NCBI GenBank assembly: GCA_002479485.1
Contig: DLNM01000040.1
Span: forward strand, 1-30,518
Direction: 5' to 3'
DNA from: Firmicutes bacterium UBA7510
GTDB taxonomy: Bacteria; Bacillota; Clostridia; Tissierellales; Sedimentibacteraceae
Length of the DNA stretch: 30,518 nucleotides
Below are positions 23,594 through 30,437 of the stretch, one piece after another. The notes under the pieces were generated by a model, which worked only from the letters and a program-made list of their open reading frames with translations, was not told where the DNA came from and ran no database searches. The number at the start of each line of letters is the position of its first letter. Position 1 is the stretch's first letter. A program made the translations under genes and the position numbers.

Positions 23594-23791
23594 ATGAAAC
23601 AAGGTATACATCCAGATTATAAAAAAGCTGTAGTAAAATGTGCATGTGGAAATACTTTTGAAACAGGATCAGTTGTTGATGAAATAAAAGTTGAAATATG
23701 TTCAGAATGCCATCCATTCTTTACAGGCAAACAAAAGTTTGTTGATAAAGGTGGAAGAGTTGACAGATTTAAGAAAAAATACGGAATATAA
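23594..23791 (+). CDS. rpmE: Ribosomal protein bL31, zinc-binding type
   Basis: Large-subunit ribosomal protein of 65 residues. It starts MKQGIHPDY and ends GGRVDRFKKKYGI, both typical of bL31. The zinc ligands C16-x-C18 and C36-x2-C39 (CACGNTF, CSECHPF) are present, so this is the zinc-containing form and not the zinc-free paralogue used under zinc starvation. GAGGTG precedes the ATG. It is monocistronic, closed by a strong terminator; rho-rpmE adjacency is common in Firmicutes. Confidence 0.97.
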   Translation: MKQGIHPDYKKAVVKCACGNTFETGSVVDEIKVEICSECHPFFTGKQKFVDKGGRVDRFKKKYGI

Positions 23792-23822
23792 AATTCATCT
23801 TAAATTAAATCAAAAAATAGTG

Positions 23823-23849
23823 AGTCGATATATTAATATCGACTTTTTT
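23823..23849 (+). terminator. Rho-independent terminator of rpmE
   Basis: AGTCGATAT (23823-23831) and ATATCGACT (23836-23844) form a perfect 9-bp stem with loop ATTA, followed by T residues to 23849. Confidence 0.88.
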
Positions 23850-23898
23850 GCATTCTATAGCTTCATTTTTTGTTGCTAGCAATACAATGAAATTTCAT

Positions 23899-23927
23899 TT
23901 GTACTATATATTTATTTATGGTATAAT
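23899..23927 (+). promoter_or_regulatory. promoter of the dnaX operon
   Basis: TTGTAC (23899-23904), 17 bases, TATAAT (23922-23927). The 309 bases between rpmE and dnaX contain the rpmE terminator, this promoter, the long palindrome at 23925-23963 and the double-hairpin element at 24011-24089. I found no SRP RNA there, although Bacillus has one at this place. Confidence 0.65.
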
Positions 23928-23963
23928 ATCAATGTCTTAAGCGCAGCTTGAGATATTGATATT
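23925..23963. repeat. 18-bp near-perfect palindrome at the dnaX transcription start
   Basis: The arms AATATCAATGTCTTAAGC (23925-23942) and GCTTGAGATATTGATATT (23946-23963) pair along all 18 positions, two of them as G-U in RNA, with the loop GCA. The left arm begins inside the TATAAT box. No T run follows, so it is not a terminator. It may be an operator or a 5' mRNA hairpin. Confidence 0.7.
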
Positions 23964-24010
23964 ATTATTTAGGCTATTTTGTGTTAAACTATTATAGTCA
24001 AAATAAAATT

Positions 24011-24089
24011 AGGTGGTGAAAGAGTGAAGAAAAAACACTCTTCACTCTATGGAAGAATTCAAAAAACGATTCTTCATCAAATTATTGTG
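24011..24089 (+). repeat. double-hairpin dispersed element, copy 2 (upstream of dnaX)
   Basis: Hairpin 1 pairs AGAGTGAAGA (24021-24030) with TCTTCACTCT (24039-24048); hairpin 2 pairs GAAGAAT (24052-24058) with ATTCTTC (24069-24075). It is the counterpart of 14144-14220 in the same place relative to a gene: directly before the ribosome site of the next coding sequence. A GTG frame from 24024 runs into dnaX in another frame. Confidence 0.75.
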
Positions 24090-24100
24090 GGAGGAAAATT

Positions 24101-25735
24101 ATGTCACATCAAGCTTTGTATCGGAAATTTAGATCCAAGACCTTTGATGAAGTTATTGGACAACAACATGTTGTTAATACATTGAAAAATCAAATATTGT
24201 CAAACAATATTGCCCACGCATATCTTTTTTGTGGCATAAGAGGTACAGGAAAAACGTCTACTGCAAAGATTTTAGCTCGTGCAGTAAACTGTACTAATAA
24301 TACTGACGGAAATCCATGTAATGAGTGTGAAATGTGTAAAAGCATTTTAGATGAAACAAATATGGATGTTATTGAAATGGATGCAGCTTCAAACAATGGA
24401 GTAGAGGATATAAGGGAGTTACGAGATAAGGTTAAATTTATGCCAGTTAAAAGCAAATACAAGGTCTATATTATTGACGAGGTACATATGCTTTCAAAAG
24501 GTGCTTTTAATGCTTTATTAAAAACTCTTGAGGAACCACCTGCACATCTTATTTTTATATTAGCTACGACTGAACCTCAAAAAATTCCAGCTACTATATT
24601 ATCAAGATGTCAAAGATTTGATTTAAGAAGAATAACTATAGATGATATAGTTAAGAATATGCGTAGTATATGTAATGAAGTAGGTGTAGAAGCAGATGAT
24701 AAGGCATTAAAGCTTATAGCCTGCAATTCTGACGGGGCAATGCGTGATGCTCTTAGTATATTAGATAGATGCATGACCTTTAATTCTGAAAAGATAGAAT
24801 ATGATGATGTAAATGAGCTATTAGGTATTGTAAGCTTTGATAGTATTATAGAAGTATGTGATTATATAATTAATAAAGATATAAAAAGCTCAATGACGTT
24901 AATCAATGATGTTTTAAATCAGGGCAAGGATTTACAGCTATTTATTGAGGAAATTATAACTTATTTTAGAAATCTACTAATATTAAAGACTACTAATTTA
25001 ACACAGAATCTAATTAGAATAACTGAGGATAATATAGATAGTCTCAAAAGACATATTGACAAGCTGAGTGTTGATGAAATAGTTTCATTAATCGGAAAGC
25101 TATCTGATACCTTGTTAGAATGTAAAAGAGCTATGAATCCTAGAATTTTATTTGAGGCTAGAATAATTAGTTTGATGGAAATCAGTCAAATTGATATTAG
25201 TACATTCGAGAAAAGGATAGAGCAGCTTGAAAATACAATAAAAAATGGAATAACTATAAAGGATGTTCCAAAACAGGCAAATAGACAGGAAGTATCAATT
25301 AAACGAGAAACTATAAGTAGAGAAGATATAAAAGCAGCAAAGTTGGATAGGCCTTCTACAAATGTGGCATCTGTAGCAGGAGATGAAGAAGCTGAAAATA
25401 GGATAAGAGATAATTGGAATGATTTTCTCAAGCTAGTAAGAAGTGAAAATGTTGCACTTTTAGCTATAGTAAGAGAAAGTAAACTAGCATACGTTAGAGA
25501 AAAAACAGTGTGCTTTGAGTTTGATTCCAAATTTACCTTCCATTATACGGCTGCAAATCAAGAAAAAAATAAGACAAAGATAAAAGATATTTTAACAAGA
25601 TTCCTTAATGCGGAATACAATGTAAACTTTGTTTTAAAATCTGATAAAGATGAAGCTGAAACAGTTAAATCAATGGATGATATATATGAAGAAATAAAAA
25701 ATGCCTTTGGAGATGACAAGGTAGTATTAAAATAA
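24101..25735 (+). CDS. dnaX: DNA polymerase III subunit gamma/tau
   Basis: Clamp-loader ATPase of the replisome. The N-terminus (MSHQALYRKFRSKTFDEVIGQ) is diagnostic. Walker A is GIRGTGKTS (45-53), zinc ligands are C64, C73, C76 and C79, Walker B is IIDEVHML (124-131) and the sensor motif is SRC (168-170). At 544 residues this is a full tau-like form with a long, less conserved C-terminal region from about 365. GGGAGG precedes the ATG. It heads the dnaX-ybaB-recR group. I see no convincing programmed frameshift site of the E. coli type. Confidence 0.95.
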   Translation: MSHQALYRKFRSKTFDEVIGQQHVVNTLKNQILSNNIAHAYLFCGIRGTGKTSTAKILARAVNCTNNTDGNPCNECEMCKSILDETNMDVIEMDAASNNGVEDIRELRDKVKFMPVKSKYKVYIIDEVHMLSKGAFNALLKTLEEPPAHLIFILATTEPQKIPATILSRCQRFDLRRITIDDIVKNMRSICNEVGVEADDKALKLIACNSDGAMRDALSILDRCMTFNSEKIEYDDVNELLGIVSFDSIIEVCDYIINKDIKSSMTLINDVLNQGKDLQLFIEEIITYFRNLLILKTTNLTQNLIRITEDNIDSLKRHIDKLSVDEIVSLIGKLSDTLLECKRAMNPRILFEARIISLMEISQIDISTFEKRIEQLENTIKNGITIKDVPKQANRQEVSIKRETISREDIKAAKLDRPSTNVASVAGDEEAENRIRDNWNDFLKLVRSENVALLAIVRESKLAYVREKTVCFEFDSKFTFHYTAANQEKNKTKIKDILTRFLNAEYNVNFVLKSDKDEAETVKSMDDIYEEIKNAFGDDKVVLK

Positions 25736-25761
25736 ATAAATTTATTAAATTGGAGGATTTT

Positions 25762-26103
25762 ATGAAGGGTAGAAAAATGCCACCTATGGGTGGAGGCAAT
25801 ATGAACAACATGATGAAACAGGTTCAAAAAATGCAGCAACAAATGGAGGCCGCACAAAGAGAAATTGAGGAAAAAGAAATTGAGTCAACATCAGGTGGTG
25901 GTGCTGTAAATGTTGTTGTTACTGGTAAGAAGGTTTTAAAATCTCTAAAAATTGACCCAGAAGTTGTTGATAAAGATGATGTAGAAATGTTAGAAGATTT
26001 AATAGTTGCAGCAATAAATGAAGCTTTTAGAAAAGCAGACGAAACAAGTGAGCAAGAAATGAAAAAAGTAACAGGCGGACTTAACATACCTGGATTATTT
26101 TAA
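25762..26103 (+). CDS. YbaB/EbfC family nucleoid-associated protein
   Basis: A 113-residue dimeric DNA-binding protein. It has the Met/Gly-rich start (MKGRKMPPMGGGNMNNMMKQ), a long helix with VQKMQQQMEAAQ, the strand region TSGGGAVNVVVTGKK and the end TGGLNIPGLF, all typical of the family. The ATG at 25762 is used because GGAGG (25752-25756) serves it; an in-frame TTG at 25750 overlaps that site. It lies between dnaX and recR, its universal position, 26 bases after dnaX. Confidence 0.93.
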   Translation: MKGRKMPPMGGGNMNNMMKQVQKMQQQMEAAQREIEEKEIESTSGGGAVNVVVTGKKVLKSLKIDPEVVDKDDVEMLEDLIVAAINEAFRKADETSEQEMKKVTGGLNIPGLF

Positions 26104-26124
26104 GTAGTGAAGGGTGGATAAGGC

Positions 26125-26721
26125 ATGGAGCAATTTACAGCTCCCATAGCTAAGTTAATTGAAGAATTTGCAAAGCTTCCTGGAGTAGGTAGAAAAACAG
26201 CACAACGTTTATCCTTTCACGTATTAGATATGAATAATAATGAAGTTCTTGAGCTTGCTAAAGCAATTGTAAATGCTAAAAAGCTCACTAAATTTTGCAC
26301 AGTATGCGGCAATTTGTCTGAGAGTGAAAAATGTAGTATATGTGAAAGTGTAAAAAGAGATAAATCTATTATTTGTGTTGTTGAGGATGTAAAAGATGTA
26401 GCAGCTATGGAAAGAGCAAAAGAGTATAAGGGAATTTACCATGTGTTGCACGGGACAATATCACCGCTGGATGGTATCGGGCCTGATCAAATAAATATAA
26501 AAGGTCTTATTAGTAGACTTGATGCCAATATTAGTGAGATAATATTAGCAACCAATCCTACCATAGAAGGTGAGGCTACAGCAGTATATATTTCAAGACT
26601 TATAAAACCAATGGGTATAAAGGTTACACGAATAGCCCATGGAATACCAATTGGCGGAGATATAGAGTATGCAGATGAGGTTACTTTATTAAAGGCTATG
26701 GAGGGAAGAAGAGAAATTTAA
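26125..26721 (+). CDS. recR: Recombination mediator RecR
   Basis: A 198-residue DNA-clamp protein that helps RecA loading with RecO and RecF in gap repair. It shows the helix-hairpin-helix LPGVGRKTAQRLSFH (18-32), the zinc finger C58-x2-C61...C70-x2-C73 (CTVCGNLSESEKCSIC), and the Toprim domain from about 81 (CVVEDVKDVAAME, ATNPTIEGEATA). AAGGGTGG precedes the ATG. Third gene of the dnaX operon, 21 bases after ybaB. Confidence 0.96.
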   Translation: MEQFTAPIAKLIEEFAKLPGVGRKTAQRLSFHVLDMNNNEVLELAKAIVNAKKLTKFCTVCGNLSESEKCSICESVKRDKSIICVVEDVKDVAAMERAKEYKGIYHVLHGTISPLDGIGPDQINIKGLISRLDANISEIILATNPTIEGEATAVYISRLIKPMGIKVTRIAHGIPIGGDIEYADEVTLLKAMEGRREI

Positions 26722-26775
26722 TGATATTGTCAATATTATTAAATATTGGATATAAATGAATAAAAAACAACCTTT

Positions 26776-26820
26776 TGTCTATAATATATATATAGAATAT
26801 TTATATATTGTATATAGACA
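26776..26820. repeat. inverted repeat beside the ribosome site of the DUF2508 gene
   Basis: TGTCTATA (26776-26783) and TATAGACA (26813-26820) are exact complements; the A/T-rich 29 bases between them add weak pairing. The right arm ends exactly at the GGAGG (26821-26825), so a hairpin there could affect initiation. A possible promoter (TTGTCT 26775-26780, TATTTA 26798-26803) lies within it. Confidence 0.4.
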
Positions 26821-26832
26821 GGAGGTTTTTTT

Positions 26833-27090
26833 GTGTTTAATAGTGATCCTAACAAAGAAGATGTTGCAAGAGAATTTATAGAAAGCATTAAAAAAAGCGA
26901 AGAAACAGATATAGAAAAAATGCATCAAGCTTTGGCACAAGCTAAACACGAATGGGAATTTGCACAGAGCTATTTTGACAGTGTAAGTGAACCAGATTTA
27001 GTTGAATTTGCAATTTATAATCAAAAGGCTGCTGAGCAAAAATATGAATACTTATTAAAACAAGCTAAAGAATTAAAATTAATTAAATAA
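26833..27090 (+). CDS. DUF2508 family protein (YaaL-like)
   Basis: An 85-residue, highly charged, mostly helical cytoplasmic protein. The pattern of a central tryptophan-containing helix (LAQAKHEWEFAQSYFDSV) followed by AIYNQKAAEQKYEYLLKQAKE fits DUF2508, and its place between recR and bofA is that of yaaL in Bacillus subtilis. The start is GTG, with GGAGG at ideal 7-base spacing. Molecular function of the family is unknown. Confidence 0.82.
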   Translation: MFNSDPNKEDVAREFIESIKKSEETDIEKMHQALAQAKHEWEFAQSYFDSVSEPDLVEFAIYNQKAAEQKYEYLLKQAKELKLIK

Positions 27091-27153
27091 TTGTAGCTAA
27101 TTAAATAATTAAAGTTACTTAAATTTAATTAACTATAGGAGGGGGGGATAGTC

Positions 27154-27426
27154 ATGTTTGGGGCTGATTTAGGTGTCGTGATGGTTTATTCAGCCGTAAT
27201 AATGTTAATTTTCATGCTTGCGTGGGTATTGTTAGTTCCATTTAAGTTATTTCACAAAATTATAATAAATGCAGCTCTTGGATTTGTGTGTATTTTTGTA
27301 TACAATTTGATAGCAAACTATGCTAAATTTGATTTTATTGGAATAAACGAGTTGACTGCACTTATTGTATCTGCATTAGGAGTTCCAGGATTTGTTGCAA
27401 TAGTTATTATAAAAACAGTAATATAA
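27154..27426 (+). CDS. BofA-like pro-sigma-K processing inhibitor family
   Basis: A 90-residue membrane protein with two to three hydrophobic helices (about 5-30, 35-55 and 68-88) and the family's end pattern GINELTALIVSALGVPGFVAIVII. In Bacillus, BofA holds the SpoIVFB protease inactive until pro-sigma-K is to be processed in the mother cell. The GGAGGGGGG ribosome site is unusually G-rich. Its position after the recR and yaaL equivalents supports the call. It suggests a spore-forming lineage, though family members also occur in non-sporulating relatives. Confidence 0.85.
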   Translation: MFGADLGVVMVYSAVIMLIFMLAWVLLVPFKLFHKIIINAALGFVCIFVYNLIANYAKFDFIGINELTALIVSALGVPGFVAIVIIKTVI

Positions 27427-27498
27427 AGTTGGAACTTTTTTTTGGCACACGTAGTCTAATAGAATATTAGATCTATATCACATATGAGGAGGCTACAC

Positions 27499-27861
27499 AT
27501 GAAAAAGATACTAGCTATTTTTTCTGCATTTGTTCTTATGTTAATAATAACAGTAGTTTTACATACTAAAGTAGAAGCATATATTGCATCAAATGATGAA
27601 ACAAGTTATTCAGGTACTGTTATTTCAATAGAAAATGAGTATGGATTAAATATGATTATTGGAGATAAAAACAATAATCAAGATAGATTAAAGCTTTTAT
27701 TGACTGATACTACTAAGATATATGACAAAAATGGAAAAGAGATTAACTTGTCAGATATAAAAATAGGATATACTGTAAAAGTCAGACATTCTAAAATGAT
27801 GACAAGAAGTATCCCTGCACAAACTGTAGCTTACTCCATTAGGATTTTAAAAACTAATTAG
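27499..27861 (+). CDS. Small secreted protein of unknown function
   Basis: A 120-residue protein with a clear signal peptide (MKKILAIFSAFVLMLIITVV, likely cut after KVEA near 27). The mature part (YSGTVISIENEYGLNMIIGD ... IYDKNGKEINLSDIKIGYTVKVR) looks like a small beta barrel and resembles DUF3221-type lipoprotein domains in pattern, but without the lipobox cysteine. AGGAGG 6 bases before the ATG at 27499 decides the start over an in-frame ATG at 27484. It lies 72 bases after bofA and may share its transcript; a small dyad TCTAATA/TATTAGA (27455-27471) lies between them. Confidence 0.75.
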   Translation: MKKILAIFSAFVLMLIITVVLHTKVEAYIASNDETSYSGTVISIENEYGLNMIIGDKNNNQDRLKLLLTDTTKIYDKNGKEINLSDIKIGYTVKVRHSKMMTRSIPAQTVAYSIRILKTN

Positions 27862-27877
27862 TACATATTATAGTAAA

Positions 27878-27911
27878 AATAACCGTAAAGGCCAATGCTT
27901 TTACGGTTATT
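27878..27911 (+). terminator. terminator after the secreted-protein gene
   Basis: AATAACCGTAAA (27878-27889) pairs exactly with TTTACGGTTATT (27900-27911), loop GGCCAATGCT. The T tract after it is interrupted by A (TTATTTATTT), so termination may be moderate. Confidence 0.75.
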
Positions 27912-27960
27912 TATTTATATAATTATAAAAAATTCATCATAAATAATATTAAATATCTAG

Positions 27961-27989
27961 TTGTAATAGCTATTATAATTTGTTATTCT
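27961..27989 (+). promoter_or_regulatory. promoter of the ArsR-type regulator with overlapping palindrome
   Basis: TTGTAA (27961-27966), 17 bases, TATTCT (27984-27989). An 18-base imperfect palindrome, TTGTAATAG-CTATTATAA (27961-27978, one mismatch per arm), covers the -35 box and most of the spacer: a plausible site for autoregulation by the encoded winged-helix protein. Confidence 0.45.
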
Positions 27990-28019
27990 AATATTATAAT
28001 ATATTATGGAAGTGAAAAA

Positions 28020-29120
28020 ATGAAAATAACATTTTTGAATGAAATAAATTATCATATGGAAGCGATGTCAGTAATTTCAGCATATGTGAAGAAAGAACCT
28101 TATTATGAGAAAATTAAAGAAGGTCTAAGACAAAAGTATAATATTCCAATGGACAAATTAGATGATTTATATGAAGAAATATCTAATATCTATGATTTTG
28201 TATCTAATAACATCGATATACCAAAGGATAAATTAGATTTTTATTTTTCATATAATGATGATGAAGCTCCAAGCCTTGGATATTTACTTATGAGCTTTAC
28301 TTTATATAATGATGATGAAGCTACTATAAACAACTTCTTGGAATTGTTAACGCAGGAAAAGCTGAAAAGATATTTGTATTTATTAAATGAAAATACAGAT
28401 TATGGACTTTTAAAGGTTGATTACGAGAATTTCAATGATAAATACTATGTGAATTATATAAACAATTCTAATTTTGAAACTAATACAAAATTAAAATACA
28501 TTTTATTGTATTATAATTTAGAAGACTATCTTAAAGAAATAAATGATATTATTAATAAGGTTATTGACATTTTAAAGAAAAAACAAGATGTTTTACAATA
28601 TATAGCTGATGAATACCAAAGAATCATGTCTGAAGAGGTTGAAAAATATGGAGATAAATTATTAGAAAATTATGATTTTAAAGTTTCTACAGATAAAGAC
28701 ATAGTTATCAAACCACTTATAATTAGAGCAAATACTTTAATGTTAAAGCCATGGTTTGCTGATTTTAATAATGATATATTAGATAAAAGAGGGGCCTATA
28801 TAGGGATTCATGTAAAAGTATTATTTGATTTAATAAATATTTACTTTATTAATGATGAAAAAATCATTTCAACTTTAAAGGCTTTAGGAGATAAAAGTAA
28901 ATTTGATATATTAAAAAGCATTAAGGAAACACAAATGTATGGTGTGGAAATAGCTAAAAAGCTTAATATTACAACGGCAACTGTTTCGCATCATATGTCG
29001 AATTTATATAATCTATCTCTTATAAACTATGTTGCTGATAATAATAAAATGAATTATATGCTTAATAAAGAAGCAATTGAAGAATTAATTAATGCATTAG
29101 AAAATTTATTTCTTAAATAA
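28020..29120 (+). CDS. ArsR-type winged-helix regulator with a large N-terminal domain
   Basis: A 366-residue cytoplasmic protein. Residues about 285-366 form a winged helix of the ArsR class (IISTLKALGDKSKFDILKSI ... AKKLNITTATVSHHMSNLYNLSLI), with no metal-binding cysteines in the recognition region or anywhere else obvious. The N-terminal 280 residues are acidic, mostly helical and not recognised; they probably form a ligand- or partner-binding domain. Classical ArsR proteins are about 100 residues, so this is the large multi-domain type. GGAAGTG precedes the ATG. The next gene starts 14 bases after its stop, so both are co-transcribed and the regulator may control the sugar-isomerase-like enzyme. 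Confidence 0.78.
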   Translation: MKITFLNEINYHMEAMSVISAYVKKEPYYEKIKEGLRQKYNIPMDKLDDLYEEISNIYDFVSNNIDIPKDKLDFYFSYNDDEAPSLGYLLMSFTLYNDDEATINNFLELLTQEKLKRYLYLLNENTDYGLLKVDYENFNDKYYVNYINNSNFETNTKLKYILLYYNLEDYLKEINDIINKVIDILKKKQDVLQYIADEYQRIMSEEVEKYGDKLLENYDFKVSTDKDIVIKPLIIRANTLMLKPWFADFNNDILDKRGAYIGIHVKVLFDLINIYFINDEKIISTLKALGDKSKFDILKSIKETQMYGVEIAKKLNITTATVSHHMSNLYNLSLINYVADNNKMNYMLNKEAIEELINALENLFLK

Positions 29121-29134
29121 GGGTGGTAAAGAGG

Positions 29135-29920
29135 ATGAAAACTGGAATGCCTGCTCTGATAGAATTAAACACTATAGAGGATAATATTAAGCTATGCAAG
29201 AAATTAGAATTTGATTTTATCGAATTAAATATGAATTTTCCATATAATATGATTCATAGTGTAGATTCTTTATATTTACGAAACATAAGTAAAGAAAATA
29301 ATATTGAATTTACAATGCATATGCCAGATGATGCAGATATAGGTTCATTTTATGATGATGTGAGACGTGGATATTTAAACCTATTTTTAGACACCATAAT
29401 GTGGGCTAACGAGTCAAATATAAAGCTTTTAAATATGCATATAATTAAAGGTGCATATATGACTATGCCAGATAAAAAAATATATATAAATGAAAAATAC
29501 TCCGATATATATATAAATAATTTTTTAACCTCAATGAAAATAATATCAGAAGAAGCAGCTAAGCAAAATGTTATAATTTGTATAGAAAATAGCAATAACT
29601 TCGGTTTAAATTTCGTACAGGATATAGTAGAAAAGTCACTTTCTTTAGATAATGTTTATTTAACATGGGATGTAGGACATGATTATATAAGCAACTATTC
29701 TGATAAAAAAGTTTTACTAAAATATAAAGATAAAATAAGACATATGCACTTACATGATGCAAGTAAAAATAAAGATCATCTAGCTTTAAACGAGGGAAGT
29801 CTGGACATTCACGAGCATCTGGACTTTGCAAATAAAAACAACCTGACAACACTAATAGAAGTAAAATCAAAACAAGCGCTGATAAAAAGCAAAGAGCAAT
29901 TAAATAGGAATTTAGCTTAG
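29135..29920 (+). CDS. Sugar phosphate isomerase/epimerase-like TIM-barrel protein (AP endonuclease 2 superfamily)
   Basis: A 261-residue xylose-isomerase-like barrel. Expected metal ligands can be assigned in order: E in ICIENSNN, D and H in LTWDVGHD, H in MHLHDASKNKDH and E in LIEVKS. These proteins isomerise or epimerise sugars or act as endonuclease-IV-like hydrolases; the HLHD...H motif and short length fit the isomerase side better. GGGTGG (29121-29126) lies 8 bases before the ATG at 29135; an in-frame GTG at 29123 overlaps that site. Pairing with the upstream regulator suggests an inducible catabolic enzyme, but no transporter or kinase follows. Confidence 0.78.
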   Translation: MKTGMPALIELNTIEDNIKLCKKLEFDFIELNMNFPYNMIHSVDSLYLRNISKENNIEFTMHMPDDADIGSFYDDVRRGYLNLFLDTIMWANESNIKLLNMHIIKGAYMTMPDKKIYINEKYSDIYINNFLTSMKIISEEAAKQNVIICIENSNNFGLNFVQDIVEKSLSLDNVYLTWDVGHDYISNYSDKKVLLKYKDKIRHMHLHDASKNKDHLALNEGSLDIHEHLDFANKNNLTTLIEVKSKQALIKSKEQLNRNLA

Positions 29921-29975
29921 TAAGCCTAGTAGACAAATGATTACTTCGACTTACTTTTATTACGAATCCAAGTTA

Positions 29976-30084
29976 AGCAAAGTAGATAAAAGACGTTTCT
30001 GATTCCGTGATTCGGTTTCCCTTGATTTTTGTAAGGAAGGGAAAGCCTCATCAAGTCACAGAAACGTTTTTTATCTACTTCGCT
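29976..30084. repeat. 109-bp long hairpin
   Basis: A 26-base arm (29976-30001) is complementary to 30059-30084 except for one mismatch and one G-U pair; the central words are GTAGATAAAA and ACGTTTCTG against their complements. Inside, TTTCCCTT (30016-30023) pairs with AAGGGAAA (30037-30044). The T-rich right arm resembles a terminator on the + strand, but the length goes far beyond that. Confidence 0.75.
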
Positions 30085-30097
30085 ACTTATAGCAACC

Positions 30098-30137
30098 GAT
30101 AATCAAAGAAAAATAAAAGGATTTTTCTTTGATTATC
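30098..30137. repeat. 17-bp perfect hairpin, type A copy 1
   Basis: GATAATCAAAGAAAAAT (30098-30114) and ATTTTTCTTTGATTATC (30121-30137) are exact complements with loop AAAAGG. A sister copy lies at 30371-30412. Confidence 0.85.
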
Positions 30138-30370
30138 TTCGTTTTGGGCGGAGCTGTTCACTAAGCTTTTTTACTTGGCGGTGGGCTAGGGTTGTGAAAG
30201 AGCACTAACACAGTAAAACGAAGAAGTAGTTTAAGTACAGAAGTCGTATAAAAGTTAAATTCTATTATGTCTTCAATGTATTTAGGTTATCACTCCGCTA
30301 AACATTAATCAGACTTTTCAGGTAACTATGTATACGTGAAAGCTTAGTAGAAGGACACACTAACACAATA

Positions 30371-30412
30371 GAAAATCAAAGAAAAATGCTTTTTTATTTT
30401 TCTTTGATTTTC
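30371..30412. repeat. 17-bp perfect hairpin, type A copy 2
   Basis: GAAAATCAAAGAAAAAT (30371-30387) and ATTTTTCTTTGATTTTC (30396-30412) are exact complements. Compared with copy 1 one base of each arm differs, in a compensating way that keeps the stem intact. Confidence 0.85.
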
Positions 30413-30437
30413 GGTGCTATGGAGGCAATAAATATAA

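Noticed and set aside
23792..24100. SRP (small cytoplasmic) RNA gene upstream of dnaX, as in Bacillus.
   Set aside because: The conserved GGTCAGG/GGAAG core of SRP RNA is absent; the space is filled by a terminator, a promoter and two hairpin elements.
25561..25575. Programmed frameshift in dnaX at an A-rich run producing a short gamma form.
   Set aside because: The run lies near the 3' end, in frame reads as normal codons, and there is no ribosome-site stimulator or following hairpin as in E. coli.
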